DNA of 64,000 bases from Comamonadaceae bacterium (GTDB taxonomy: Bacteria; Pseudomonadota; Gammaproteobacteria; Burkholderiales; Burkholderiaceae_C). Positions 1 through 9,337 of this stretch are shown here, piece after piece. The stretch spans positions 1-64,000 of the forward strand of contig CANJQN010000004.1 of assembly GCA_947476465.1 (NCBI GenBank), written 5' to 3'. Numbering within the stretch: the stretch's first letter is position 1; the number at the start of each line of letters is the position of its first letter. Below the pieces are notes generated by a model, which made no database searches, was not told where the DNA came from, and saw nothing but the letters and a program-made list of their open reading frames with translations. A program made the position numbers and the translations under genes.

Positions 1-55
1 CACGCCGCGTGCCATTGCCACAGCGTCTACCAACCGTTGGGGCTGAGCTCACTCA

Positions 56-126
56 CCGTTCGGGCTGAGCCTGTCGAAGCCTCGCACTTGCACTCGCATG
101 CCCTTCGACAGGCTCAGGGCGAACGG
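56..126. repeat. Intergenic inverted repeat, GAGCCTGTCGAAG family
   Basis: The left arm (56-79) and right arm (103-126) are near-perfect inverted copies, each with the core GAGCCTGTCGAAG or its complement, flanking a loop of about 23 bases. The same core recurs at 58196-58345. Elements of this kind are common between genes in proteobacteria and can fold into long hairpins. A role in termination or mRNA stability is inference. Confidence 0.75.
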
Positions 127-282
127 AAATTCCACCGAGGCCGCCCCTGTGTCTTTGTATCACCCGATCAATTTATTCCGGACACCAGTGCGCCTACGCG
201 GGGATGACGCGTGTGGGGTGAGCCGGCTCGCTACTCGCGTGCGAGGTGAACTGGCTCGCTACTCGCGTTTGAGGTGACGTTT

Positions 283-310
283 GTCATCCCCGCGAAGGCG
301 GGGACCCAGG
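283..310. repeat. Palindromic intergenic repeat, CCCGCGAAGGCGGGG family
   Basis: A short palindromic unit reading from GTCATCCC through CGCGAAGGCG to CCCAGG. Two further units lie at 16024-16109, a partial one near 190-207 and a core-only copy near 36714-36728. It is a second dispersed repeat family, distinct from the GAGCCTGTCGAAG family. Confidence 0.7.
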
Positions 311-576
311 AAATGCATGCGAGCCAAGCCGCAGGCCATCGACGCACCAATGGCGCGCCCCCAAAAATAACAAGGACACGGCCGCAGGCCGTGTTGACCC
401 CAAAGCCCCTGTGGCCGCGCCGAGGAGCGCAGCGGCGGGCGGATCAGGAAGCGCGACTGTTTGAGCCCCGCAGGGGCGAGTTCGAGCGCTTCCCCGCCCG
501 ACGCGAGCACCGGAGGTTGCCCCGGAGCGCCGACAGGCACGCAGGGGACGCGGACAGTGGGGTCGCGTTTCTTTGC

Positions 577-608
577 CCCGCTTTCTTTGGCGAGACAAAG
601 AAAGCGGG
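577..608. terminator. Perfect 13-bp hairpin downstream of the DUF748 gene
   Basis: The arms CCCGCTTTCTTTG (577-589) and CAAAGAAAGCGGG (596-608) are exact complements around a 6-base loop. It lies 67 bases past the stop of the minus-strand gene ending at 675. It could terminate or stabilise that transcript, but there is no clear T tract, so the role is inferred. Confidence 0.45.
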
Positions 609-674
609 TCGGCCGCCGGGCCGAGACCCGGCTTGCCCCGAAATGCTACAAAAACAAGGACAGAGAAGAATTCA

Positions 675-3600
675 TCACCGCGGCGCCAACGTCAACTCCG
701 CCCGCGCCCCCGACCCCTTCCCATCCCCCTGCGCCACCGGCGCCCCCAGGAACAGCCGCTCCGCCGGCACCTTCTGCGCGGCCAGGTAGTCGCGCACCGC
801 CACACTGCGCGCCACCGCCAGATCACGCAGCGCGTCCTGGCCCACCGGCACCGCCGCCATCAGCAGCGCCTCCAGGTCTGCCTGTGGCAGATCCCGCACC
901 GCGCCCGCCGGAGTGCGGGGCTTGGCGATGTCGGCGCGGCGGTACACCTCTTGCAGCAAGGCCGGGTATTCGGCCGGCGACACAGTCACCTCGGCCGCTG
1001 AAGGCGTGCCACCGCTGCGGCCGGCCTGACGCCGCTTTTCGCTTTGCACCGTGTCGTCCAGCCGCGCGCGGCGCCAGGCGGCTTGTTCGGCCTCGGGGTT
1101 GCTGCGGCCCACCACCGTCAGGCGCAGGCCGGTGCGGTCGACCAGGGCCTTGGCGACCTTGTCCAGGCGTTCGCGGGCCGTGGCGTCCAGCTCGGCGCGC
1201 CCTGCGGCGAAATCAACCTCGCTCAGCTCCGGGCCGCCCCCAAAGGCGCTGGCCAGCAGCGCGAAGGGCGCGGTGATCGCCTTGCCGATCAGGTTGAAGA
1301 TGACCTGGATGATGATCGGCCCCAGGCGGAACTGCGGGTCGTTGATCGAGCCGCTGATGGGCAGGTTGATGTCGATCACGCCGTTGCGGTCGGCCAGCAG
1401 CGCCACGGCCAGCTTGACCGGCAGATTGGCGAGGCTGCCCTCGACGCGCTCGCCGAACATCAGCTGGTTGAGCACGACCTGGTTGCTGGCGGTGAGCTGG
1501 CCCTCGGGCGTGATGCGGTAGGCCACGTCCAGACTGAGCTTGCCGCGCTCGATGCCGTAACCGGCGTACTTGCCGCTGTAGGGTGACAGCGGCGCCAGCT
1601 CCAGTTCGCGCACCTTGCCTTTCAGGTCGAGCGCCAATGGCTGGGCCAGGGGATTGAGCTTGCCCTCCACCTCCAGCGAGGCGGTGCCCTCGACCCGTCC
1701 ACGCAGGCTCAGGTCGGCCATCACGGGTGCGCCGGCCGCGTCGGCGCGGTTGGTGAAGGCGCCCAGGCCGCCGGCGAGGGCGCTGAGGTTGGCCGAGTAG
1801 TTGGGCTGGATGAAGCGGTCAGAGTAGAAGACGCGCCCGTTGACCAGACTGATGGGCCCGAAGCGGATTTCCGGTGCGGGGCCGGTGGCTGCGGCGGCGG
1901 TCGTGACGGTGGCGCTGGCGGATGGTGCAGGCGCCGCTGCGGTGGCGGTTGCTGTGGGTGTCGCGGTTGCCGCTGGCGCCTGCCCCGCAGCGGCCGAAGC
2001 CGGCGCCTGCGCCGTGGCCGCGCCCGGTGCAGCGCCATCCGGCCGCAGCAGATCTTGCAGGTTGATGCGCCCGTTGGCGCCGACGATGACCCGCACGAAG
2101 AAGTCGCTGAGCACCGTCTCGTTGACCACCAGCCGGCGCAACTGGCCGCCTTGCAGCTGCACGTTCAGGCCGCGCAGGTTCAGCGCCTTCCAGTCCAGCA
2201 AGTCCTCGCCGGGGCTGAGGGTGCGGGCGCGCAGGTCTTCGACGCTCAGTTGCCCTTCCAGGCTGAGGTCCGGGCCGGCGGGGGGCAGGGCAACCTGTAC
2301 CGTGCCGTCGAAGCTGGTATCGGCACGCAGCAGGTCGAGGTTGAGGGCGCCGCGCAGATAGGGCTCCAGCGCATGCACCGGCAGGTGGTCGGCCTGAACG
2401 CGGCCCTGCGTGCGCATGGGGGTGGCAGTGCCAGTGCCAGGCAGGGTGATGCTGCCGGTGTAGCTGAGGCTGCCGCCCTGCGCACCGTCACCGCGCGAGC
2501 CGGCCTGGCGCATCTGCAGGGCCAGGCGCAGCGGCATCGCCGCCTGGCTCGCAGCCAGTGGGGCCAGCGTGCGCAACTGCAGCTCGATGGCGCTCAGCTC
2601 CAGTCGCACGGGTTCGGGTGCGGCGAGGTCGACGAACCCGAGCTGGCCGCCATCGATACGGGCCTCGCCCAGTGTCAGTTGCCAGGCGGGGGCCGAGGTG
2701 GTGTCCTCGGTGGCGGGTGTGGCTTGCACCAGCCAGTCTTCGAGCATCCAGCGGCCTTGCGCGCTGCGCTCGGCTTGCATGCGCGGGCGGTCCAGCACGA
2801 CGCTGGCGGCGCTGGCGCGCTGTGCGCCCAGGTCTAGCTCGAGCTTGTCCACCGTGAGGCTGCGCCAGGCCAGGGGCTGGACAGCTCCGTCGGCCAGCAC
2901 CAGATCGCGCACGCGGGCCAGGGGCAGGCGCAGGACCGGCGCGCTGCCATCCTTCCAGGCGACCTCGGCCTGCACCGACAGCGCGCCGGTGACACGCGGC
3001 TTGAGCACGCCGGCCAGGTAGGGCGCCGCAGCGGCCAGCGGCAGATCGTCCAATTGGGTGGACAGGTTCACGGACTGCGCTGTGGCCTGGCCCTTCCAGC
3101 GCCAGGCGGCGCCCGCCAGGCGCGCGCCGCCCTCGAAGGGGATGGCTTCGCGCGTGGGCCACGCCACGCCGTCGGCGGCGAGCTTGAGGTCTTCGAGGGA
3201 CAGCTTGGCGGCCGGCTGGGTGCTGGCGTCGCTCCAGTCGACGCGGCCGCCGTCGACACGCAGCTCGCGCAGGGCCAGTTGCCACCCGTCAGCGGCAGGC
3301 GCGGCGGCAAGCGCGGGGCCCGAAGCGGCGCTAGCCGTAGCGGACGCAGCGGGCGACGCGGCGCCCGGTGCCGCGGTCGGCTTGGCGGCGGCTGTGGCGG
3401 TCGGTGAGGCCGGTGCGAAGGCCTGCACCATCTCCAACAGGTCGATTCGCCCGGCGGCATCGCGGCGCACCTGCAGCTGCGGGCCGGCCAAGGCCAGCCG
3501 CGCCAGGTTGATGCGCTTGTCCAGCAGGGCACTGGGTTCGATCTTCAGCTCGAGCGTCTCCAGGCCGAACAGCGGCTGGCCGCGCGAGGTCAGGCGCAGG

Positions 3601-4472
3601 CCGCGCAGGGCCAAGTCGCCCGCCACCGACAGGCTGGTGGTCTGCTGCTGCTCGAAGGCGAGCGTCAGGCGCGCCGTCAGCTCACCGGCCTCGGGCCGCA
3701 GCGGCAGCGCGGTCGGCCAGTAGGGCAGGTAGGGCGTGATCGCGAACCGGGGCACGTCCAGCACCAGCTCGGACTTGTGATCGGCGGCAAAGGGGCGGGT
3801 GTTGGCCTGCAGCGCAAAAGGTTCGCCATTGAGCGCAAAGGCCAGTTTGGGCTGGGTGAACACCTCGCGGCGCGCACCCAGGTTGCTCAGGAAGGGGATG
3901 CCCAGCTCCAGGCCGCGCAGGGTGTGGGTGATGCCCTTGGGCGCATCGCGCAGGTCGAACTCGCCGCCGTGGACCGCGATGTTGTAGACGGCAAAGCGGG
4001 GTAGATCGCTTTTCGGATCCTTGGGGGACGCCGGGGCCGATTGCAGGCGCAAGAGCAGGTCGTCGATGTCGTAGCGGCCCTCGCCCAGGTGGGCCAGGCG
4101 CAGGCGCGGCGCCTCGAGCGTGAGCGAGTCCAGCACCGGCGCCAGCCGCAGCACCGACTGCAGCTCGGCGTCGGCCTCCAGGCGAGCGAGCTCGAACTGC
4201 ACGGCCTGGCCGTCGGCCGCATGCACGCGCAGGCCCTTGACCGTCAGGCGCAGTGACCAGGGGCGCAGATCGATCGACTCGACCGTGACCTTGCGGCCCA
4301 GTTGCGCACTGCCTTGGCGCTCGAGCAGCGCCTTGAGGGCGGGCGGGCCGGCCAGCCACAGCAGGGCCCACAGCAGCAGTAGGGCGATCACCGCATAGGC
4401 GGCGCGGCGCAGCCAGCGCCGGGCGGCGCCGCCGGCGGGGTTGGGGTGTGTGGTGGGCGTGGCGGTGGGCAT
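675..4472 (-). CDS. DUF748 / AsmA-like envelope protein with OmpA-like tail
   Basis: A 1265-residue protein with an N-terminal membrane anchor at about residues 27-48 (a Leu/Ala-rich stretch after a basic segment) and a long periplasmic body of repeated AsmA/DUF748-type segments. These are beta-rich blocks recurring as short 'L.L.G' and 'PL.LDL.GK' patterns. Two low-complexity Ala/Pro/Thr linkers lie near residues 350-390 and 810-870. The last 150 residues resemble an OmpA-like fold, with FAAGRAELDATARERL followed by VVGRSN. Family members are large envelope proteins linked to outer-membrane lipid transport or integrity; the exact role here is unknown. The gene stands alone, with 184 bases to the next gene upstream. 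Its frame is the only one with consistent composition over 3.8 kb. Confidence 0.85.
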   Translation of the reverse strand: MPTATPTTHPNPAGGAARRWLRRAAYAVIALLLLWALLWLAGPPALKALLERQGSAQLGRKVTVESIDLRPWSLRLTVKGLRVHAADGQAVQFELARLEADAELQSVLRLAPVLDSLTLEAPRLRLAHLGEGRYDIDDLLLRLQSAPASPKDPKSDLPRFAVYNIAVHGGEFDLRDAPKGITHTLRGLELGIPFLSNLGARREVFTQPKLAFALNGEPFALQANTRPFAADHKSELVLDVPRFAITPYLPYWPTALPLRPEAGELTARLTLAFEQQQTTSLSVAGDLALRGLRLTSRGQPLFGLETLELKIEPSALLDKRINLARLALAGPQLQVRRDAAGRIDLLEMVQAFAPASPTATAAAKPTAAPGAASPAASATASAASGPALAAAPAADGWQLALRELRVDGGRVDWSDASTQPAAKLSLEDLKLAADGVAWPTREAIPFEGGARLAGAAWRWKGQATAQSVNLSTQLDDLPLAAAAPYLAGVLKPRVTGALSVQAEVAWKDGSAPVLRLPLARVRDLVLADGAVQPLAWRSLTVDKLELDLGAQRASAASVVLDRPRMQAERSAQGRWMLEDWLVQATPATEDTTSAPAWQLTLGEARIDGGQLGFVDLAAPEPVRLELSAIELQLRTLAPLAASQAAMPLRLALQMRQAGSRGDGAQGGSLSYTGSITLPGTGTATPMRTQGRVQADHLPVHALEPYLRGALNLDLLRADTSFDGTVQVALPPAGPDLSLEGQLSVEDLRARTLSPGEDLLDWKALNLRGLNVQLQGGQLRRLVVNETVLSDFFVRVIVGANGRINLQDLLRPDGAAPGAATAQAPASAAAGQAPAATATPTATATAAAPAPSASATVTTAAAATGPAPEIRFGPISLVNGRVFYSDRFIQPNYSANLSALAGGLGAFTNRADAAGAPVMADLSLRGRVEGTASLEVEGKLNPLAQPLALDLKGKVRELELAPLSPYSGKYAGYGIERGKLSLDVAYRITPEGQLTASNQVVLNQLMFGERVEGSLANLPVKLAVALLADRNGVIDINLPISGSINDPQFRLGPIIIQVIFNLIGKAITAPFALLASAFGGGPELSEVDFAAGRAELDATARERLDKVAKALVDRTGLRLTVVGRSNPEAEQAAWRRARLDDTVQSEKRRQAGRSGGTPSAAEVTVSPAEYPALLQEVYRRADIAKPRTPAGAVRDLPQADLEALLMAAVPVGQDALRDLAVARSVAVRDYLAAQKVPAERLFLGAPVAQGDGKGSGARAELTLAPR

Positions 4473-4656
4473 CTTCAGTGGGGGGGAGAGTCCTTGCGCA
4501 GCAGAAAGGATAGTCTGCTTTGGCCGGCGTGCCCCTGCCTCTGCGCTTGCCCGTCCTGCTCGAAAGCAGTGTCTGGATCAGCGGCCACCGCGGAACCGGC
4601 TTTGCCGGGCCTATGGCGGCGAGCACTGGGCGCCGAAGGCGCATCGGGGGTGGGCT

Positions 4657-5313
4657 TCATGGCCGTGCTGTGGCAAACACCGCCGCCTGGACGCGGGACG
4701 TCAGACCCAGCTTGCGCAGGATGTGCTGCACATGGATCTTGACCGTGGTTTCCGCGATGCTGAGCGTGCGGGCGATTTCCTTGTTGCTGGCCCCTCGGGC
4801 GATCTGCTGCAGCACCTCCTGCTCGCGTGGCGACAACGGCGCGGACATATCGCCGGCCGGCGCGGCGGCGGGCTGCTGGAGCGCGGCGACCAGCTTGGTC
4901 GTCATCTCGGGGCTGACCACCGCCTCGCCACGGGCGGCGCGCTGGATGGCGCGGCTGAGGTCATCACTCTCCATGGTCTTGAGCAGGTAGCCGTTGGCGC
5001 CGCCGCGCAGGGCCGCCTGCAGGTCGCCCTCGTCCTCGCTGACGGTGAGCATCAGGATGCGCACCTGTGGGCAGACTTCGCGCAGGCTGCCCAGGGCCTG
5101 GATGCCGCTGGCGCCGGGCAGGTCCACGTCCAGCAGGATCAGCTCGGGCTGCAGGGCCTGGGCCTGGCGCACGGCTTCGCCGGCGTCGCCTGCCTGGCCC
5201 ACAACGTTCACACCGCGGTCCAAGGCGAGCAGGGCCACCAGAGCGCGCCGGAACAATCGGTGGTCGTCGACCACCATGACGCGGATCGGATCCATCGGGC
5301 GCTCTTCGGTCAT
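4657..5313 (-). CDS. narL: NarL-type response regulator
   Basis: A 218-residue two-domain regulator. The receiver domain (about residues 10-125) has the acidic pair in VVDDH, the phospho-acceptor Asp in LLDVDLPG (Asp62) and a Lys in YLLKTM. The C-terminal LuxR/GerE helix-turn-helix (about 155-215) reads LSPREQEVLQQIARG, then NKEIA and TVKIHV. Its start overlaps the stop of the sensor kinase gene by 4 bases (ATGA), so the two are translationally coupled. By analogy with NarL it would bind DNA when the partner kinase senses nitrate or nitrite. An alternative start seven codons in (MDPIRV) is possible. No nitrate reductase genes are in the window, so the targets lie elsewhere. Confidence 0.85.
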   Translation of the reverse strand: MTEERPMDPIRVMVVDDHRLFRRALVALLALDRGVNVVGQAGDAGEAVRQAQALQPELILLDVDLPGASGIQALGSLREVCPQVRILMLTVSEDEGDLQAALRGGANGYLLKTMESDDLSRAIQRAARGEAVVSPEMTTKLVAALQQPAAAPAGDMSAPLSPREQEVLQQIARGASNKEIARTLSIAETTVKIHVQHILRKLGLTSRVQAAVFATARP

Positions 5314-7232
5314 GCGGACGCCTGTGCCTGTTCCAGGGCGTGCGTCACCGGCTCCGCCGGGGCGGCGCTGGCGGGATTGGGCAACTCCAGCACCACGCTG
5401 CAGCCGCCACCGGGTGTGGCGCTGACGTTCACCCGGGCGCCGATGCGCTCGGCCCGCTCGCGCATGATCCGCAGCCCCACATGCGTCTCGCCCGGCTGCG
5501 CGGCGGCGGCCGGATCGAAGCCCTGGCCGGTGTCGCGCACCTCGAAGCGCCAGTGAGGGCTGGAACGCACATCGAGCGACACCTCTTTGGCGCGGGCATG
5601 TTTGCGCACATTGGACAGGGCCTCCTGGACGATGTGCAGCACCTGCACCTGCACGTCCGCCGGCAGGGCGATGCCTCGCGCGTCGAAACGCAGCTGCGTG
5701 GGCAGACCGGTCTGGTGCTCGAACTTCGACAAGGTGGTGCGCAGGGCCGGCTCGATGCTTTCGTCGCTGGTGCGGGTGCGAAAGTGCAGCAGCAACTCGC
5801 GCACGTCGGCGTAGCTCTCGCGCACGCCGGTGTCCAGTTCGGCCACGATCGGCGCGGCGGCCTTCAGGTCGCCGCGGCCCATGGCCTCGCGCAGCAGCTG
5901 CACCTGGATCTTCAGGAAGATCAGCGACTGGGCAATGGAGTCGTGCAGCTCGCGCGCGATCAGGCCACGCTCCTGGCCCACCGCCTGCTCGCGCTCCAGG
6001 GCGGCCAGCCGCAGCCCCTCCATGGCGCCGGCCAGGTGGCTCACCAGGATGTCCAGCAGCTCGCGCTCCTGGGGCGCCACGGTGACGTCGCGACGGAAGA
6101 ACAGGTTGACCTCGCCCAGCAGGCGCTCACGCTGGCGCACCGGCACGGTGACCAGCGTTCGAAAGCCGTTGCGTTCGCAGTGGCCCAGGGCGGAGGGCGT
6201 GTCCGATCGGATGGGAATGACGCGCGTGCTGGCGTTCTGCCGGGGCTGGCCGCAGTGGCAGGCGCCCGAATCGATGCAGTCTTCACCCTGGGCGATCTGC
6301 GGCGGCAGGTTATCGCCGGCCAGCATGACGTAGCGGTGATTGGCCTCGTCGGACCAGCGCACGGCCACAGCGTCTGCGCCGGTGATCAGGCGCACCTCGC
6401 GCGCGAACCCCTGGGCGAGCTCGTCGAGCTGGGTGGCGCGGGCGGTCAGGGTGCTCACCTGGTACAGGTGGGCCAGGCGCTGGCGCTCAATCTCCAGCTG
6501 CGCGGTCTTGTGGCGTACCCTCTCCTCCAGGCCGGCGTAGAGCGACTGCAGGCTCTCGGCCATTTCGTTGAAGCCCTGCGACAACTCGCCGAATTCGTCC
6601 AGACGGTCCACCTCGACGCGTGCCGACAGGTCGTTGGCGCGCAGCGCGGTCACGCCGCGCTGCAGGCGCGAAACCGGGTTGAGCACCAGCAGGTAGCCGG
6701 CATAGAACACGGCCGCCGCGCAAAACAGGGCCAGCGCCATCAGCGTCAGCTGCACGGCGTGCAGCATGGAGGTCCAGCGGGCCAGCTCGGTCTCAATGGC
6801 GCCGACGAAAGTATCCACCTGGGCCACGAAGGCGTCGGCCGTCGGCACCTGGGAGACCGTGGGCGGCGGTCCCGTCAGCCAGCGCGTTTTGAGTACGCCC
6901 CATTCATGACGGACCTCGGCGAATCGCTCCCGGGTGGCCTTGGACCAAGGCACGAACAGTGGCCGAGAGGAATCGCCCTGGCCCAGCAGCGCCAGACTGA
7001 CATCGAAACTGTCGGCGATCTCGCGCACGGATGACGGCACTGGCGGCTGGTCGATGGCCAGCGCCATGCGGTAGGTCAACATGCGCAGGCGGCCCGCCTC
7101 ATTGACGGCGGCGGCGCCGCCTTCGAGCTGCCAGCTGACCCACAGCGTCAGGCCGATCGACAGCAGCGCGAGTGCGAGGAAGGTCGCGCCGGTGGCGACC
7201 ATCTTGGCGGTGAGGGTCCAGGGTGTGCGCAT
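5310..7232 (-). CDS. narX: NarX-like nitrate/nitrite sensor histidine kinase
   Basis: A 640-residue membrane sensor. TM1 is at about 11-33. A periplasmic domain follows, beginning with NEAGRLRMLTYRM (44-56), which matches the NarX P-box that binds nitrate. TM2 is at about 160-185, then HAMP (about 185-240), a GAF-like central region with Cys clusters (CIDSGACHCG), and a HisKA_3/HATPase module with the phospho-His in ARELHDSIAQS (about residue 430) and an N/G box in DTGQGFDP. It is transcribed just upstream of the narL-like gene with a 4-base overlap. The P-box is the main reason for calling it NarX rather than a generic kinase. Confidence 0.85.
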   Translation of the reverse strand: MRTPWTLTAKMVATGATFLALALLSIGLTLWVSWQLEGGAAAVNEAGRLRMLTYRMALAIDQPPVPSSVREIADSFDVSLALLGQGDSSRPLFVPWSKATRERFAEVRHEWGVLKTRWLTGPPPTVSQVPTADAFVAQVDTFVGAIETELARWTSMLHAVQLTLMALALFCAAAVFYAGYLLVLNPVSRLQRGVTALRANDLSARVEVDRLDEFGELSQGFNEMAESLQSLYAGLEERVRHKTAQLEIERQRLAHLYQVSTLTARATQLDELAQGFAREVRLITGADAVAVRWSDEANHRYVMLAGDNLPPQIAQGEDCIDSGACHCGQPRQNASTRVIPIRSDTPSALGHCERNGFRTLVTVPVRQRERLLGEVNLFFRRDVTVAPQERELLDILVSHLAGAMEGLRLAALEREQAVGQERGLIARELHDSIAQSLIFLKIQVQLLREAMGRGDLKAAAPIVAELDTGVRESYADVRELLLHFRTRTSDESIEPALRTTLSKFEHQTGLPTQLRFDARGIALPADVQVQVLHIVQEALSNVRKHARAKEVSLDVRSSPHWRFEVRDTGQGFDPAAAAQPGETHVGLRIMRERAERIGARVNVSATPGGGCSVVLELPNPASAAPAEPVTHALEQAQASA

Positions 7233-7280
7233 CTTGCGACGCAGCTTAGGCCCGCCGATCCGCTTGCCAACTGACGCACA

Positions 7281-8429
7281 TCAAGCCCAGCCGACGAATG
7301 TCCCTTCTGGGCGGCTGGGGGCCGGGGCGGTCTCGTCCAGCGCGGCGCCGGGGTGCCGGTGGATCGCGTCGTGGACAAAGCGCAGCTTGTCCAGTGCGCC
7401 GGCGCTCAGGGCGAAGGGGTAGGCGTCTTCGTGGCCCAGGCTGCGGTTGAGGCTGTTGACCAGCAGGGTCAGCGGCCGCCACTGGCTGACCAGGCCGCCG
7501 AAATCGTCCATGCCGCCGGCAAAGGGGTCGTCGACCGCTTCGGCCGCGCCAACGCCGGGCCCGGGCACCACCATCCGGGTGCGAAACGAGGCCGCTGTCT
7601 CCAGCAGGTCGACCATGTGCAGGTAGTGTGCCCAGGTCTCGGCCCAGTCTTCCCAGGGATGCGAGGTGGCATAGGCGCTGACCCAATGGTCCTGCCAGCC
7701 GGCGGGCGCGCCGCTGTTGTAGTACTGCTGCAAGGCCAAGCCATAGTCGGCACGCTCGTCGCCGAAGAAGCGGCGAAAGTCCTCATGGCGGCCGGTGCGG
7801 TGGATCAGCCGGTCCCAGTAGTAGTGGCCCGACTCATGGCGCAGGTGGCCCAGCAGGGTGCGGTAGGTCTCGTGCAATGCGACGCGGTGGCGCAGGCGCT
7901 CTTCGTCGTCGGCCTCGGCCACGTTCAGGGTGATGACGCCGTTGGAATGGCCGGTGACCACCTGATCGCCGGGCTGGTCGGCCTTGAACTCGAAAATAGG
8001 GCCCTGGCAGGCGCCGGCCGGCGGGTCCGTGTGGACCAGGCCGAGCCGCGCCAGGGTGAAGAACAGGCGGCGCTTGGCCGCTTCGATGGGCCACCAGCGC
8101 TGGACATTGCCGGGCACGGACAGGTCCGGCAGCATCCGCGTCAGGCGGCAGGATACGCACAGCGGGTTGGGGTCGTGCGCCGGCACAGCGAAATTGCACG
8201 ACTGGACAGGGGCGTGATTGCCGCACAGGCGCCACAGCGGCACCTGGCGGCCGCGCGGGGAGGGCCCCGACTTGCGCCGGTACAGGCCCAGGCCCGCCTC
8301 GCCATCGGGTTCGATGGCGCAAAGATCCATTCGGTCCGCAAGGAACGCGACAAGGCTGCCGCACCGCAGGCAAGTGACGTTCTCGAAGTAGAGCGCGTTG
8401 CCACAGTGGTCACATCGGAAGATTCTCAT
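7281..8429 (-). CDS. Putative zinc-binding metallopeptidase (Peptidase_Mx-like)
   Basis: A 382-residue protein starting with a zinc ribbon (CDHCGNALYF, then TCLRCGS). A second Cys cluster lies near residues 75-100 (CGNHAPVQSC, LCVSCR). The HExxH signature of zinc metallopeptidases is present as RHESGHYYWD at about residues 197-206. There is no signal peptide, so it is probably cytoplasmic. This matches a proteobacterial family annotated as putative zinc-binding peptidases with an N-terminal zinc ribbon; the substrate is unknown. It lies 48 bases upstream of narX on the same strand, but nothing shows a functional link. Confidence 0.8.
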   Translation of the reverse strand: MRIFRCDHCGNALYFENVTCLRCGSLVAFLADRMDLCAIEPDGEAGLGLYRRKSGPSPRGRQVPLWRLCGNHAPVQSCNFAVPAHDPNPLCVSCRLTRMLPDLSVPGNVQRWWPIEAAKRRLFFTLARLGLVHTDPPAGACQGPIFEFKADQPGDQVVTGHSNGVITLNVAEADDEERLRHRVALHETYRTLLGHLRHESGHYYWDRLIHRTGRHEDFRRFFGDERADYGLALQQYYNSGAPAGWQDHWVSAYATSHPWEDWAETWAHYLHMVDLLETAASFRTRMVVPGPGVGAAEAVDDPFAGGMDDFGGLVSQWRPLTLLVNSLNRSLGHEDAYPFALSAGALDKLRFVHDAIHRHPGAALDETAPAPSRPEGTFVGWA

Positions 8430-8455
8430 CGGTCCTTTCGACCCATAGGGTCATC

Positions 8456-8770
8456 TTACGGGCGCACGACGATGCTGTTGCGCACCTGTGTCACACCGGT
8501 CGTATCGCGCGCCAATGCCTCCGCATGCGCGCGTTCCTGCGAGGACTTGGCAAAACCGGAAAGCTGTACTGTGCCATTGAGGGTCTCGACACCAATGGAC
8601 ATACCGCCGGTGGTCTTGTCTTCCAGCAGCTTGGCCTTGACTTTGGTCGTGATGGCGCTGTCGCCGACATAAGAGCCGACGGTGCTCTGGCCGCGCGTGA
8701 CGGCGCAGCCGGTGGTGACCAGCGCCAGGCCGGTCATGGTGGCCAGAAGGAGTGTGCGGATGTTGTTCAT
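8456..8770 (-). CDS. BON-domain lipoprotein (OsmY-like)
   Basis: A 104-residue protein with a signal peptide ending in a lipobox (VTTGC, Cys22) and one BON domain over about residues 35-104 (AITTKVKAKLLED, TVQLSGFAKS, VTQVRNSI). BON domains bind phospholipid or the envelope surface and are typical of osmotic-stress periplasmic proteins. The ATG at 8770 was chosen over an upstream in-frame start because it begins the signal peptide and has an AAAGG motif just upstream. It lies downstream of the yqjK-like gene on the same strand, separated by 88 bases. Confidence 0.85.
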   Translation of the reverse strand: MNNIRTLLLATMTGLALVTTGCAVTRGQSTVGSYVGDSAITTKVKAKLLEDKTTGGMSIGVETLNGTVQLSGFAKSSQERAHAEALARDTTGVTQVRNSIVVRP

Positions 8771-8858
8771 GGTAGATGCCTTTTCGTTGGATGGATGCGT
8801 GGAAGACGCGAAAAAGTCGCGTCGGCGGCCGCATCGCTCACCGCCGACGGCGTACGCA

Positions 8859-9326
8859 TCAGTGGGGTGGGTGGGGTTGTGGCTCACCGTAGAGGGCGGA
8901 CATCAGCGCACGCGAGATTCGCGGCGAGCGCAGGGCGGCCACGGCCAGGCCCGTGACCGAGATCACGCGCCACGGCCGCGCCAGGAAGACCAGGGCGCCG
9001 GCCGCAGCCGACACCGCCAGGAAGCTCACCGGGCGGCGCTGCGCACACCGGGACAACTCGGGTGCGGCCAACTCCAGCGCGAGGTGCGCCGGATGGTCCC
9101 GCCAATAGTTGCGTGTGGCATCGGCCAGCCGGGCGAGCCGCCCACGCCATTGCCGGCTCGGGTCGGCGGTGCCCTCGCGGCCCGATCGGTCCGGGCTGAA
9201 GGCCTGGCGCAGCCGGTCGCGCACCGTCGTGCGGCGTGCCTTCTTTTCCTGGATGTGCTCAATGATGGCCTGGCGCGTCTGCTCAAGCCGTTGCTTGCTG
9301 CCGTTGCGGGATTCGCGGTGCGTCAT
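8859..9326 (-). CDS. YqjK-like small membrane protein
   Basis: A 155-residue hypothetical protein. The first 90 residues are charged and probably helical (QTRQAIIEHIQEKKARR). A hydrophobic stretch near 105-135 (FLAVSAAAGALVFLARPW) is followed by a second short one. It is the last gene of a three-gene set, only 11 bases after the holin-like gene. The order DUF883, holin-like, charged/TM protein matches yqjD-yqjE-yqjK of enterobacteria, which is the basis for the name. Sequence similarity to YqjK itself is weak by eye. Confidence 0.6.
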   Translation of the reverse strand: MTHRESRNGSKQRLEQTRQAIIEHIQEKKARRTTVRDRLRQAFSPDRSGREGTADPSRQWRGRLARLADATRNYWRDHPAHLALELAAPELSRCAQRRPVSFLAVSAAAGALVFLARPWRVISVTGLAVAALRSPRISRALMSALYGEPQPHPPH

Positions 9327-9337
9327 GGCGTGCGACC

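Larger units (their letters stand above)
1..674. other. Intergenic region with repeats, no convincing gene
   Basis: No credible gene is seen. Open frames here have atypical composition (runs of Pro, Arg and Ala) and run into the antisense of the DUF748 gene. The region holds an inverted repeat (56-126), a copy of a second palindromic repeat (283-310) with a partial copy near 190-207, and a perfect 13-bp hairpin (577-608). It appears to be the 3' flank of the minus-strand gene that ends at 675. Confidence 0.7.

Noticed and set aside
274..1276. Overlapping plus-strand ORFs of 171 and 271 codons
   Set aside because: They are Pro/Arg/Ala-rich, cross repeats and run antisense to the DUF748 gene; no family features or ribosome-binding sites.
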